From assembly GCF_013408415.1 (NCBI RefSeq), contig NZ_JACCAA010000001.1:1488001-1552000 (forward strand): a stretch of 64,000 nucleotides of DNA, read 5' to 3'. Below the pieces are notes generated by a model, which had not been told where the DNA came from, ran no database searches, and saw only the letters and a program-made list of their open reading frames with translations. Made by a program: the position numbers and the translations under genes. This DNA comes from Nocardioides daedukensis (GTDB taxonomy: Bacteria > Actinomycetota > Actinomycetes > Propionibacteriales > Nocardioidaceae). Every line of letters starts with the position of its first letter. Positions within the stretch are counted from its first letter, which is position 1. Positions 25,232 to 33,338 of the stretch are shown here, in pieces.

Positions 25232-26352
25232 TGTCCTCCACTGCCACGGGCACTGCCCTCGTCGTCACGGTCGTCCACCACCCGGAGGACGCCCGGATCC
25301 GACACCGGCAGATCGCTGCTCTGCTCGAGGCCGGCTGGCAGGTCACCTATGCGGCACCGTTCTCGGGCTATGGGCTGGAGTTGCCGTCGCTTCCCGGGTT
25401 GGACGTCATCGACCTGCCACGTGCCGTGGGGCGTCGCCGCCTGCGTGCCCTGCGGGCCGCGCGCCGGCTCCTGTCGGCCCGGGGCGGCGCACAGGACGTC
25501 ATACTGCTGCACGATCCGGAGCTCCTGGTCGCAGTGCGTGGGCTGGGGCTCGACAACGTCGTGTGGGACGTCCACGAGGACCTGCCCGCGTCGCTCGCGA
25601 TGAAGCCGTGGCTGCCGACCTGGCTGGCGCGGCCTGCCGCCGGCGCGGTACGCCGGGTCGAGCTGGGGGCGGAGAAGCGTCACGAGCTGTTGCTGGCCGA
25701 GCACGACTACCAGGCACGGTTCCGCCAGCCCCACCTGGTCGTGCCGAACACCACCCGGGTCCCCGCCGCACGCCCCGCCGGCGGTGGGCGACACGTGGTC
25801 TACGTCGGCCACAACTCGCGAGCCCGTGGCGTGCACGACCTGATCGCGCTGGGTGCCGCCCTGGCCGGGGACGACATCGCGGTGAAGGTGATCGGGCATG
25901 CCGACGGCGAGGCGACCTCCGCGCTCGAGGCCGCCACCGCGTCCGGGACGAACTCGATCGAGTGGCTGGGCTTCATGAGCCACGGCGAGGCGATGGCGCA
26001 GGTCGACGGGGCGCTGGCCGGCCTGTCCCTGCTCCACGACGAGCCCAACTATCGGCACTCCCAGCCGACCAAGGTCATCGAATACATGGCGCACGGGGTT
26101 CCGGTGCTCACCACTCCCCTGCCCAAGGCGGTCGAGGTGGTCGAGGCCGCCGACGCCGGGATCGTGGTGCCGTTCGGGGACACGATGGCCGCCGCGGACG
26201 CCGTACGCTCCCTGGCCGCCAACCCGGACAAGCGCGAGCAGTTCGCGATCAACGGCCATGCCCACGCTGCGGAGCACTATGACTGGACCTCCAAGGCCGC
26301 CGACTTCACCCGCGAACTGGCATCTCTTGCGCGCCGAACCGGCAGTTGTTGA
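25231..26352 (+). CDS. GT4-like glycosyltransferase, C-terminus ends inside the 22-bp repeat array
   Basis: A 373-residue GT-B protein. The N-terminal domain has VVTVVHHPEDARIRHRQIAA and LLHDPELLVAVRGLG, and the C-terminal domain has VVYVGHNSRARGVHDLIALG and QPTKVIEYMAHGVPVLTTPL, the donor site of GT4 enzymes. The start ATG overlaps the ATPase stop by 1 nt. The final codons (RRTGSC-stop) lie in the first unit of the 22-bp array that follows, so the repeat has replaced or extended the native C-terminus, or the array arose from the gene end. It is the last gene of the rightward glycopolymer operon. Confidence 0.88.
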   Translation: MSSTATGTALVVTVVHHPEDARIRHRQIAALLEAGWQVTYAAPFSGYGLELPSLPGLDVIDLPRAVGRRRLRALRAARRLLSARGGAQDVILLHDPELLVAVRGLGLDNVVWDVHEDLPASLAMKPWLPTWLARPAAGAVRRVELGAEKRHELLLAEHDYQARFRQPHLVVPNTTRVPAARPAGGGRHVVYVGHNSRARGVHDLIALGAALAGDDIAVKVIGHADGEATSALEAATASGTNSIEWLGFMSHGEAMAQVDGALAGLSLLHDEPNYRHSQPTKVIEYMAHGVPVLTTPLPKAVEVVEAADAGIVVPFGDTMAAADAVRSLAANPDKREQFAINGHAHAAEHYDWTSKAADFTRELASLARRTGSC

Positions 26353-26486
26353 GCGTCCAACCTGCACTTGTTGCGCGTCCAACCTGCACTTGTTGATGCG
26401 CGAACCTGCAGTTCTTGCGCGTTGAGCCTGCACTTGTTGTTGCGCGAACCTGCAGTTCTTGCGCGTTGAGCCTGCAGTTGTTGCGT
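26333..26486 (+). repeat. Seven tandem 22-bp units, forward orientation
   Basis: The 13-bp core CCTGCASTTSTTG (or CCGGCAGTTGTTG) starts at 26339, 26361, 26383, 26405, 26427, 26449 and 26471, an exact 22-bp period. The full 22-bp windows at 26399-26420 and 26443-26464 are identical to each other. The array starts inside the last codons of the upstream glycosyltransferase and contains its stop. Since 22 is not a multiple of 3, successive units are read in rotating phase, and the short open frames here have no coding support. Confidence 0.95.
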
Positions 26487-26783
26487 TGCAAAGACGTCAC
26501 CTGATGATTCGCTAACCGGCCCGGCAGACCCTCTGCTTGAGCACTGAGTGTCATCAGTAGCGCCGCACGACCAGCTTGACCACAGATCCATCCGACGCCT
26601 CGCCTTGGTCGCCGGCTCCCGTGACTCAGGCCCGGTCGGAGAACGACGGCAGGTCGCTGCTTGTCAGGGGTGCAGTACGTCGACCCGCAGCGCGACCGCA
26701 CCAACTGTCCCCGGCCCGTGTTCAGCGTCGACAGCCCGAGGGCGCGCGTTGCGCCTCGTCGTGCCAGAGCTGATCTCGCTCGG
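26487..26783. other. Spacer of about 300 bp between oppositely oriented repeat arrays
   Basis: No convincing gene. Short open frames exist on both strands (a 97-codon plus-strand frame at 26548-26841, a 168-codon minus-strand frame at 26306-26812), but both run into the repeats and show no recognisable motif or plausible ribosome site. There is no terminator-like T run. It could be the remains of a decayed gene or the functional centre of the inverted-array structure. Confidence 0.5.
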
Positions 26784-26816
26784 ACCGCAACAACTGCCGG
26801 TTCGACGCACAAGAAC
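26784..26816 (-). repeat. Reverse-orientation 22-bp units, part left of the IS element
   Basis: One complete reverse core CAACAACTGCCGG at 26788-26800, and 22 bp later the first seven bases of another (CAAGAAC, 26810-26816), where the IS element interrupts it. Its continuation TGCCGG is found immediately after the second target duplication at 28248, so this unit was split by the insertion. Confidence 0.9.
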
Positions 26817-28239
26817 GGTCAAGTCCGAGGTAGTGGTGTAGTGCTGCGTTCTCCTTCTTGATGGTTCAGGCGGTGAGTGCGGGTAGGTCGTGGGCTCCGA
26901 TCTCGGGTTCGGTGTTGGGGACGAGGTTCATGCGGCAGCGGGCGAGGACGTCGAGTCCGAGGTAGCGGCGGCCTTCGGCCCATTCGTCGGTCTGCTCGGC
27001 GAGGACGGCGCCGACGAGTCGGACGATCGCGGTGCGGTTGGGGAAGATCCCCACGCTGTCGGTTCTTCTCCGGATCTCGCGATTCAACCGCTCGGCGGGG
27101 TTGTTGGACCAGATCTGAGTCCACACGTCCTTCGGAGATCCGGTGAACGCGAGGATGTCCGCGCGGGCGCCGTCGAGGTGCTCATGGACCTCGGGGAGCT
27201 TCTCTTCGACGTAGTCCAAGAGCCGGTCGAACTGGGCGTTCACTGCCGGGGCGTCGGGCTGGTCGTAGACCGAGTGCAGCATCGCTTTGACCGCGGGCCA
27301 CATCGACTTCGGGGTCACCGACATCAAGTTCGCCGCGTAGTGGGTGCGGCAGCGTTGCCAGGTCGCGCCGGCCAGGTTGGCCGCGATCGCGTCCTTGAGC
27401 CCGGCGTGAGCATCTGAGGTGACCAGCCGGACCCCGGTCAGGCCGCGGGCCACGAGGTCGGCGAAGAACTCGTTCCACGCCGGTCCGGTTTCGGAGGTGG
27501 CCACGCGCATGCCGAGGACTTCGCGGTGTCCGTCGCCGTTGACGCCGGTCGCGAGCAGCACGACGGCGTTGATCACGCGGCCGCCTTCGCGGACCTTCAT
27601 CGTGAGCGCGTCGGCGGCCACGAACGTGAACGGTCCAGCAGCATCGAGGGGTCGGTGGCGGAAGTCCTCGACGATGCTGTCCAGGTCGCCTGCCATCCGC
27701 GAGACCTGGGACTTCGACAACGAGTCGATGCCCAACTGCTTGACCAACTTGTCCATCCGCCGGGTGGACACGCCGGCGAGGTAGCAGTCGGCCACGACGG
27801 TGATCAGCGCGGACTCGGCACGCTTGCGGCGCTCCAGGAGCCATTCGGGGAAGTAGGTGCCGGTGCGCAGCTTGGGGATCGCGACGTCGACGGTCCCGAC
27901 GCGTGTGTCCAGGTCGCGGTGGCGGTAGCCGTTGCGCTGCGCCGTCCGGGACGCGGAAGGGCGGCCGTACTCGGCGCCGACGACCGCGTCGGCGTCCGCG
28001 CAGAGCAGCGCGTTGATGATCGTTTGCAGCAGCGAGCGCATCAGATCGGGGCTGGCTTCGGCGAGGGCTTCGCCAAGAAGGCCAGCAGGGTCGACAATGT
28101 GTGGAGCGGTCATCGTGTGGTCCTCGAGGATTCGGTAGAAGGTTGACTCGAAGGATCGCGCGGTGGCCGCGTCTGCGTCCGACGTACACGCCGGTAACGA
28201 ACTCAGCGACCGCGCTACACCACTATCGGGGACTCAACT
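26817..28239 (-). mobile_element. Intact IS256-family insertion sequence, 1423 bp
   Basis: The element carries one transposase and ends in imperfect terminal inverted repeats. Left 26817-26844 and right 28212-28239 (reverse complement) match at about 21 of 28 positions, including the uninterrupted TAGTGGTGTAG in both. It is flanked by the 8-bp direct repeat ACAAGAAC (26809-26816 and 28240-28247), in line with the 8-9 bp target duplications known for IS256 relatives. Removing the element and one duplication rebuilds a perfect 22-bp repeat unit, which confirms the boundaries. The intact transposase and clean duplication suggest a recent insertion. Confidence 0.93.
26866..28113 (-). CDS. IS256-family (Mutator-like) transposase
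   Basis: A 415-residue DDE transposase. The catalytic triad is visible as D168 ([10 protein letters not shown]), D234 ([10 protein letters not shown]) and E341 ([19 protein letters not shown]), with the C/H pair C255-x2-H258 (QRCRTHYA) typical of Mutator-type enzymes. The length is usual for the family and there is no frameshift, so it should be active. It lies alone within the insertion sequence, 24 bp inside the left inverted repeat and about 100 bp inside the right one. Confidence 0.97.
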   Translation of the reverse strand: MTAPHIVDPAGLLGEALAEASPDLMRSLLQTIINALLCADADAVVGAEYGRPSASRTAQRNGYRHRDLDTRVGTVDVAIPKLRTGTYFPEWLLERRKRAESALITVVADCYLAGVSTRRMDKLVKQLGIDSLSKSQVSRMAGDLDSIVEDFRHRPLDAAGPFTFVAADALTMKVREGGRVINAVVLLATGVNGDGHREVLGMRVATSETGPAWNEFFADLVARGLTGVRLVTSDAHAGLKDAIAANLAGATWQRCRTHYAANLMSVTPKSMWPAVKAMLHSVYDQPDAPAVNAQFDRLLDYVEEKLPEVHEHLDGARADILAFTGSPKDVWTQIWSNNPAERLNREIRRRTDSVGIFPNRTAIVRLVGAVLAEQTDEWAEGRRYLGLDVLARCRMNLVPNTEPEIGAHDLPALTA

Positions 28240-28345
28240 ACAAGAACTGCCGGCTCGCGCAACAACAACTGCCGGTTCGACGCACAAGAAGTGCAGGCTC
28301 GCGCAACAACAAGTGCAGGTTGGACGCGCAACAAGTGCAGGTTCG
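28240..28345 (-). repeat. Five reverse-orientation 22-bp units right of the IS element
   Basis: Reverse cores CAASAASTGCMGG begin at 28241, 28263, 28285, 28307 and 28329, again exactly 22 bp apart. The last one abuts the stop codon of the minus-strand GT2 gene at 28346, so a leftward transcript of that gene reads the array in the same sense as the rightward operon reads its own array. With the unit at 26788, and counting the split unit once, the original reverse array had six units. Confidence 0.95.
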
Positions 28346-29389
28346 TCAGCGGCGGAGGGACTTGGGGATGCCGCGCAGGAAGCCCCAGCCCCAGGCCAGG
28401 TGCATCGTGGCGATGACCCCGGGCAGGACGCGCCGGGCCTGCGGGGACAGGTTGTCCTGGCGGGCCAGTACGGCTGAGGCGGCAACCACGCCGGCGCCGT
28501 AGCCAGCAGGGACCACGAAGCCGAGCAGGCCCACACGGGCGCCGCGGACACCCGCAACGGAGCCGAGCACGCCCATGGCGCCGGCAGCAACACCGCCGGC
28601 CACCAGGGCGGTGACCACGGGCGGGGCGAGATAGCGGAACGAGGCCGTGTCGGGGTGCTCGGCGACGATCTGGCGCCGCCACTGCCCGGAGCCGAAGAAC
28701 TGCCGGGCCAGGGCCTTGAAGTCGCGGCGCGGGCGATAGGTGACCGCAAGCGTCGGGTCGAACCACACCTCGTGGCCGGCCTTGCGGATGCGGTAGTTGA
28801 GCTGCCAGTCCTGTGCCCTGCGGTAGTGCTCGTCGAAGCCACCGACCTCTTCGAGCACGGAACGGCGGAACGAGCCGAGGTAGACCGTCAGCGCCGGACC
28901 CGGCTCACCACCGGTGTGGAACTTGGCGCCACCGATGCCCAGGGGCGAGGACATCGCCGAGGCGACCGCCTCACCGAACGGGGTGTCACCCTCGACGGCC
29001 ATCAGGCCACCCACGTTGGCAGCCCCGGTCTCGTCGAGCAGTGCGACCACGCGCTCGACGTACCGCTCGGGCAGAAAGCCGTGGGCATCCACCCGCACGA
29101 TGTAGTCGTGGCGGGCCACCGCCAGCGCGGCGTTGAGGGCGTTCGGCGTGAATCCGGTCGGGTTGGCGACCAGGGTGATCCGCGAGTCCTCCGCGGCGAG
29201 CCGGTCGGCGATCTCCTGGGTGCGGTCCTTTGAGGGACCGATCGCCAGGATCAACTCCCACTGCCCCGGATAGTCCTGGTCGAGGACGCGGCGTACCGAC
29301 TCCTCGAGATAGAGCTCCTCATTGAGGACCGGCATCACCACCGACACCGGGGTAGCAGTGGCAGAACTGCTGGGCGAGCTGCTGGTCAC
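28346..29389 (-). CDS. GT2-family glycosyltransferase, ExoA-like
   Basis: A 347-residue membrane-associated inverting glycosyltransferase. The GT-A start is VSVVMPVLNEELYLEESVRR, with the metal-binding VRVDAHGFLPERYVERVV; GGFDEHYRRAQDWQLNYRIR holds the catalytic ED/QDW-type acceptor site, and three to four C-terminal hydrophobic helices follow. This is the layout of succinoglycan ExoA-type enzymes. Start GTG 29389 overlaps the ugd stop as GTGA, so the two genes are coupled; a longer frame upstream lies inside ugd. Its stop abuts the reverse 22-bp array. It probably transfers a sugar from a UDP donor, possibly the UDP-glucuronate made by ugd. Confidence 0.9.
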   Translation of the reverse strand: MTSSSPSSSATATPVSVVMPVLNEELYLEESVRRVLDQDYPGQWELILAIGPSKDRTQEIADRLAAEDSRITLVANPTGFTPNALNAALAVARHDYIVRVDAHGFLPERYVERVVALLDETGAANVGGLMAVEGDTPFGEAVASAMSSPLGIGGAKFHTGGEPGPALTVYLGSFRRSVLEEVGGFDEHYRRAQDWQLNYRIRKAGHEVWFDPTLAVTYRPRRDFKALARQFFGSGQWRRQIVAEHPDTASFRYLAPPVVTALVAGGVAAGAMGVLGSVAGVRGARVGLLGFVVPAGYGAGVVAASAVLARQDNLSPQARRVLPGVIATMHLAWGWGFLRGIPKSLRR

Positions 29390-30693
29390 GAAACTCCCAG
29401 GCCGCGGTAGGTCCAACCAGCGGCCTTCCACGCCTCACGGTCCAGGCAGTTGCGCGCATCGATCACGTTGGGCGCCGCGACGACCTTGGCCAGCTCGGCC
29501 GCGTCGATCTCGCGGAACTCGGGCCACTCGGTCAGGTGCAGCACCAGCTCGGCATCGGTGGCCGCCTCCACCGCGGAGTCCACGAACGTCAGCTCGGGCC
29601 GCGAGCGCTTGCCCGGAACAGCCGCAACCGGGTCATAGATCCGCACCTCGGCACCCGCCTCGTGCATCCGACGGGCCACGTCGAGAGCCGGCGAGTCGCG
29701 TACGTCGTCCGACTTCGGCTTGAACGAAGCCCCGAACACCGCAACCTTGCGACCGGTCAGGTCACCCAACAGCCCCTCGGCCATCGAGACGACCTTGGCA
29801 CGGCGCGACAGGTTGATCTTGTCGATCTCGCCGAGGAACTCGAACGACTCACCCGCGCCCAGCTCGATCGCACGCGCCCGGAAGGCCCGAATGTCCTTGG
29901 GCAGGCAACCGCCACCGAACCCGATGCCGGCGTTGAGGAACTTGCGCCCGATCCGCTCGTCGAACCCGATCGCGTCCGCCAGCACGGTGACGTCGCCACC
30001 GGCCAGGTCACATACCTCGGACATCGCGTTGATGAAGGAGATCTTGGTGGCCAGGAACGCATTCGCGCTCACCTTGACCAGCTCGGCGGTCGCATAGTCG
30101 CTGACCACCACAGGGGTGCCCGTGGAGATGGTCTGCGCATAGACCTCACGCAGCTTCGTCTCGGCAGCCTCGGAGGCCACACCGAAGACGAGACGGTCCG
30201 GACGCAGGGTGTCCTCGACCGCGAAGCCCTCGCGCAGGAACTCCGGGTTCCAGGCCAGCTCCACGCCGGGTCCGGCGATCTCGTGCAGCATCTCCTGCAG
30301 CCGCGCCGCGGTGCCCACCGGCACCGTCGACTTGCCGGCCACCAGGGTCGTCCTGCCCTTCAGCTGCTCACCCAGGGCGCGCACCGCCGACTCGACATAG
30401 GTCAGGTCGGCCGCGTCAGAACCGGGTGTCTGCGGGGTCCCGATGCACAAGAAGTGCACCTCCGCGTCAGCCGCGGCGGAGAAGTCGGTGGTGAACCGCA
30501 ACCGGCCACCCTCACCGATGTGCTTGCCCAGCAACGGCTCCAGTCCCGGCTCGAAGAAGGGCGCCTTGCCCTCCGACAACAGGGCAACCTTCGCCTCGTC
30601 GACGTCGATCCCGACCGTCTCGAACCCGAGCTCAGCCATCCCGGCAGCGTGGACAGCTCCGAGATAACCGGTGCCGATGACAGAGACACGCAT
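29386..30693 (-). CDS. ugd: UDP-glucose 6-dehydrogenase
   Basis: A 435-residue NAD-dependent enzyme that oxidises UDP-glucose to UDP-glucuronate. The NAD loop is GTGYLGAVHA at residues 7-16; the catalytic Cys is C263 in GFGGGCLPKD, and KVSANAFLATKISFINAMSE carries the conserved helix. The GGGCLPKD form is diagnostic for the UDP-glucose branch, which distinguishes it from the WecC-like gene at 22073. The ATG is preceded by AAGGGGT about 8 nt upstream. It feeds the GT2 encoded immediately downstream and probably other polysaccharide enzymes in the region. Confidence 0.94.
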   Translation of the reverse strand: MRVSVIGTGYLGAVHAAGMAELGFETVGIDVDEAKVALLSEGKAPFFEPGLEPLLGKHIGEGGRLRFTTDFSAAADAEVHFLCIGTPQTPGSDAADLTYVESAVRALGEQLKGRTTLVAGKSTVPVGTAARLQEMLHEIAGPGVELAWNPEFLREGFAVEDTLRPDRLVFGVASEAAETKLREVYAQTISTGTPVVVSDYATAELVKVSANAFLATKISFINAMSEVCDLAGGDVTVLADAIGFDERIGRKFLNAGIGFGGGCLPKDIRAFRARAIELGAGESFEFLGEIDKINLSRRAKVVSMAEGLLGDLTGRKVAVFGASFKPKSDDVRDSPALDVARRMHEAGAEVRIYDPVAAVPGKRSRPELTFVDSAVEAATDAELVLHLTEWPEFREIDAAELAKVVAAPNVIDARNCLDREAWKAAGWTYRGLGVS

Positions 30694-30947
30694 GTGTGTA
30701 CCCCTTGATGCAGGCAGTTGGCGGACACCTGTTCGGCGCCCACAGTCCGACCACTACCCGCAATCGGACACAGCAGGAGTTTAGGACGGAGCGGGTCGTT
30801 TGGCGCAACAGGGCGCGGCGGGGCGTGGCCCGGGTGGCGCGCGTCTCAGCCACTGAGCGTCCGGTGCAGAAGTCCACTTGGTTCCTAGACTTTCAACAAC
30901 AGCCCGATCGTGCGCAACGAGGCGACACGAGTCCGAGAGGAACCATT
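30694..30947. promoter_or_regulatory. Divergent intergenic region ugd / metY
   Basis: 254 bp that must hold promoters for both ugd (leftward) and metY (rightward). A TAGACT at 30886-30891 could be a metY -10 box, leaving a leader of about 50 nt, but no good -35 is obvious. I looked for a SAM riboswitch fold and saw none that I could support. The metY ribosome site GAGAGGA is at about 30935-30941. Confidence 0.4.
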
Positions 30948-32234
30948 GTGACCCACCGTCCCGAAACGATTGCCGTCCACGCAGGCCAGGAGGAGCCCGA
31001 CTCCGCCACCAACGCCCGCGCGGTGCCGATCTACCAGACCACGTCCTATGTCTTCAACGACACCGAGCACGCCGCGAACCTCTTCTCGCTGGCCGAGCCG
31101 GGCAACATCTACACCCGGATCATGAACCCGACCCAGTCGGTCTTCGAGGAGCGCGTCGCCCAGCTCGAGGGCGGCGTCGGCGCCCTGGCCACGGCCAGCG
31201 GGTCGGCTGCGACGACGTACGCCGTCCTCAACCTCACCTACGCCGGCGACAACATCGTCGCGCTCTCCACGCTGTACGGCGGCACCTACGCCCTGTTCGC
31301 GCACACGCTGCCGCAGTTCGGCATCGAGGTCCGCTTCGTCGACCCCGAGAAGCCCGAGGAGCTCGCGGCTGCCGTCGACGAGAAGACCAGGCTGGTCTTC
31401 GCCGAGACCGTCGGCAACCCGAAGATCAACGTCGTCGACATCAAGGCCTGGGCCGACGCAGCCCACGCCCAGGGCCTGCCCCTGATCGTCGACAACACCG
31501 CACCCACCCCGTTGCTGTGCAAGCCGTTCGAGCTCGGCGCCGACGTCATCGTGCACGCCGCCACGAAGTACATCGGCGGCCAGGGCTCCTCCATCGGTGG
31601 CGTCATCGTCGACTCCGGCAACTTCGACTGGGCCGCCCACTCCGAGCGCTTCCCCGGCCTGACCCAGCCCGACGGCGCCTACCACGGCGTGGTCTGGACC
31701 GAGGCCGTCGGCAACCTGGCCTACATCATCCGGGCGCGCACCGTCCTGCTCCGCAACACCGGTGCAGCCATCGCCCCGCTCAACTCGTTCCTGTTCATCC
31801 AGGGCCTCGAGACCCTCCCGTTGCGCATCGAGCGACACAGCGAGAACGCGCTCAAGGTCGCCGAGTTCCTGCAGGGCCACGACTCCGTGTCCTGGGTGAG
31901 CTACCCCGGCCTGCCTGACTCGCCCTACAAGGAGATCGCCGACCGCACCTTCACCGGCCGCGGCTATGGCGGCCTGGTCAGCTTCGGCCTGAAGTCGGGT
32001 CGCGAAGGTGGCAAGACCTTCATCGAGGCACTCGAGCTGTTCAGCCACCTGGCCAACATCGGTGACACCAAGTCGCTGGCCATCCACAACGCCACCACCA
32101 CCCACTCGCAGCTCACCCCCGAGGAGCTCGAGGCGGCCGGCGTTCCGGAGGAGGCCGTGCGCCTCTCGGTCGGCATCGAGCACATCGACGACATCATCGC
32201 CGACCTCGACCAGGCACTCGCTCAGGCCAAGTGA
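30948..32234 (+). CDS. metY: O-acetylhomoserine sulfhydrylase (PLP enzyme)
   Basis: A 428-residue pyridoxal-phosphate enzyme of the Cys/Met metabolism family that joins O-acetylhomoserine and sulfide (or methanethiol) to give homocysteine (or methionine). YTRIMNPTQSVFEERVAQLE and ALATASGSAATTYAVLNL are family blocks, and the PLP-binding Lys lies in VHAATKYIGGQGSS. The length of about 430, rather than about 390, fits MetY-type sulfhydrylases rather than MetB. I chose GTG 30948 (VTHRPETIAVHAGQ) because of the GAGAGGA upstream and the fit to the family start; 84 upstream in-frame codons have no similarity. metX follows 16 nt later, so the pair supplies substrate and enzyme for direct sulfhydrylation. 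Confidence 0.95.
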   Translation: MTHRPETIAVHAGQEEPDSATNARAVPIYQTTSYVFNDTEHAANLFSLAEPGNIYTRIMNPTQSVFEERVAQLEGGVGALATASGSAATTYAVLNLTYAGDNIVALSTLYGGTYALFAHTLPQFGIEVRFVDPEKPEELAAAVDEKTRLVFAETVGNPKINVVDIKAWADAAHAQGLPLIVDNTAPTPLLCKPFELGADVIVHAATKYIGGQGSSIGGVIVDSGNFDWAAHSERFPGLTQPDGAYHGVVWTEAVGNLAYIIRARTVLLRNTGAAIAPLNSFLFIQGLETLPLRIERHSENALKVAEFLQGHDSVSWVSYPGLPDSPYKEIADRTFTGRGYGGLVSFGLKSGREGGKTFIEALELFSHLANIGDTKSLAIHNATTTHSQLTPEELEAAGVPEEAVRLSVGIEHIDDIIADLDQALAQAK

Positions 32235-32238
32235 GGGT

Positions 32239-32244
32239 GATACT
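32239..32244 (+). promoter_or_regulatory. Possible leaderless -10 box for metX
   Basis: GATACT ends 6 nt before the metX GTG, in the 16-bp gap after metY. The spacing matches other leaderless-type boxes in the window, so metX may have its own start in addition to read-through from metY. No clear -35 is seen. Confidence 0.3.
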
Positions 32245-32250
32245 GGCGCC

Positions 32251-33315
32251 GTGACGTCACCATCTACACCCCAGCGGGTCCTGCTCTTCACCGAGCAGGA
32301 CCCGCTGGTTCTTGCCAACGGCGAGCAGCTGACCGAGGTCGAGATCGCCTACCAGACCTGGGGCACCCTCAACGAGGACGCCTCGAACGCGGTGTTCATC
32401 GCGCACGCCCTCACCGGTGACGCCAACGCCGCAGGCTGGTGGTCGAGCCTGGTCGGCCCCGGGCGCCCGGTCGACACCGACCGGTTCTTCGTGATCTGTC
32501 CCAACCTGCTCGGCGGGTGCAGTGGCAGCACCGGCCCGCGCTCGACGAACCCCGCGACCGGTACGCCGTACGGCCTCGACTTCCCGCTGCTGGCGATGAC
32601 CGATCTGGTCGCCGCGCACCGCCGACTGATCGCCCACCTGGGCATCACCCGGCTCCACGCCGCCGTCGGCGGATCACTGGGCGGCATGCAGCTGCTGCAG
32701 TGGTCGATCGAGGCGTCCGAGGAGATCGGGCGGGCGGTGCTTGTCGCGGCCACCAGCCGGCTCACGGCCGAGAACATCGCGTTCTCCGCCGTCGCTCGGG
32801 CCGCGATCACCGGCGATCCGGGCTTCGAGAACGGCCAGTACGCCGTGGGTGCGGGCCCCCGGCACGGGATGGCGATCGCACGGATGATGGCCCACATCAC
32901 CTATGTCTCGCCGCAATCCCTGGAGACCAAGTTCGGCCGCAGGCTGCAGGGCGGCCAGTCGACGCCCGGGTTCGGTGTCGACTTCGAGGTGGAGTCCTAC
33001 CTCGACCACCAGGGTCGCTCGTTCCTGGAGCGCTTCGACGCGCTCACCTATCTCTACTTCACCCGGGTGATGGACTACTTCGACCCGTTCGCCGACCCGG
33101 CAGCCGCCTCCGCGATCACCGACACCACGTTCCTGGTGCTCTCCTTCGACTCCGACTGGCGTTTCGGCACCCAGCACTCGGTGCGCATCGAGGAGGAGCT
33201 CGCGGCTGCCGGCGTCGAGGTCACCCGCCACGAGCTGCCCGCGCCGCACGGCCACGACTCGTTCCTCTTCACCGTGCCCGGCTACCAGGAGACGGTGCGC
33301 GACTTCCTGGCCTGA
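32251..33315 (+). CDS. metX: Homoserine O-acetyltransferase
   Basis: A 354-residue alpha/beta-hydrolase-fold enzyme that acetylates homoserine from acetyl-CoA. The nucleophile Ser lies in VGGSLGGMQLLQWS, the oxyanion-site block is HALTGDANAAGWW, and the catalytic Asp and His are in LSFDSDWRF and PAPHGHDSF. CPNLLGGCSGSTGP is a MetX signature. Start GTG 32251 lies 16 nt after metY; the longer open frame is inside metY. Full length for the family, no abnormalities. It provides O-acetylhomoserine to MetY. Confidence 0.95.
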   Translation: MTSPSTPQRVLLFTEQDPLVLANGEQLTEVEIAYQTWGTLNEDASNAVFIAHALTGDANAAGWWSSLVGPGRPVDTDRFFVICPNLLGGCSGSTGPRSTNPATGTPYGLDFPLLAMTDLVAAHRRLIAHLGITRLHAAVGGSLGGMQLLQWSIEASEEIGRAVLVAATSRLTAENIAFSAVARAAITGDPGFENGQYAVGAGPRHGMAIARMMAHITYVSPQSLETKFGRRLQGGQSTPGFGVDFEVESYLDHQGRSFLERFDALTYLYFTRVMDYFDPFADPAAASAITDTTFLVLSFDSDWRFGTQHSVRIEEELAAAGVEVTRHELPAPHGHDSFLFTVPGYQETVRDFLA

Positions 33316-33338
33316 GCCAGCAAGTCACCCACGCTCAG
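33312..33338. terminator. Small hairpin spanning both stops of a convergent pair
   Basis: CTGAGC (33312-33317) and GCTCAG (33333-33338) can pair across a 15-nt loop; the arms contain the stop codons of metX and the minus-strand acetyltransferase. There is no T run on either strand, so termination activity is uncertain. Confidence 0.3.

Noticed and set aside
26277..26841. Open reading frames of 60-170 codons across the repeats (for example 26306-26812 and 26548-26841)
   Set aside because: They consist largely of the 22-bp unit read in rotating phase, lack ribosome sites and have no recognisable domain.
26821..28235. IS element boundaries at the inner inverted repeats with no target duplication
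   Set aside because: Extending to 26817 and 28239 gives an exact 8-bp duplication and rebuilds a repeat unit, which is the better solution.
26333..28345. CRISPR-like array
   Set aside because: Units are contiguous with 22-bp period and have no unique spacers; there are no cas genes nearby, and the two arrays have opposite orientations.
28101..28502. 133-codon plus-strand frame over the right IS end and repeats
   Set aside because: It spans the IS terminus, five repeat units and the antisense of the GT2 gene, so it is an artefact of repeat composition.
30694..30947. SAM riboswitch upstream of metY
   Set aside because: I could not find the conserved core or pairing of SAM-I, SAM-II or SAM-IV in this leader; a covariance-model search would be needed to exclude it fully.
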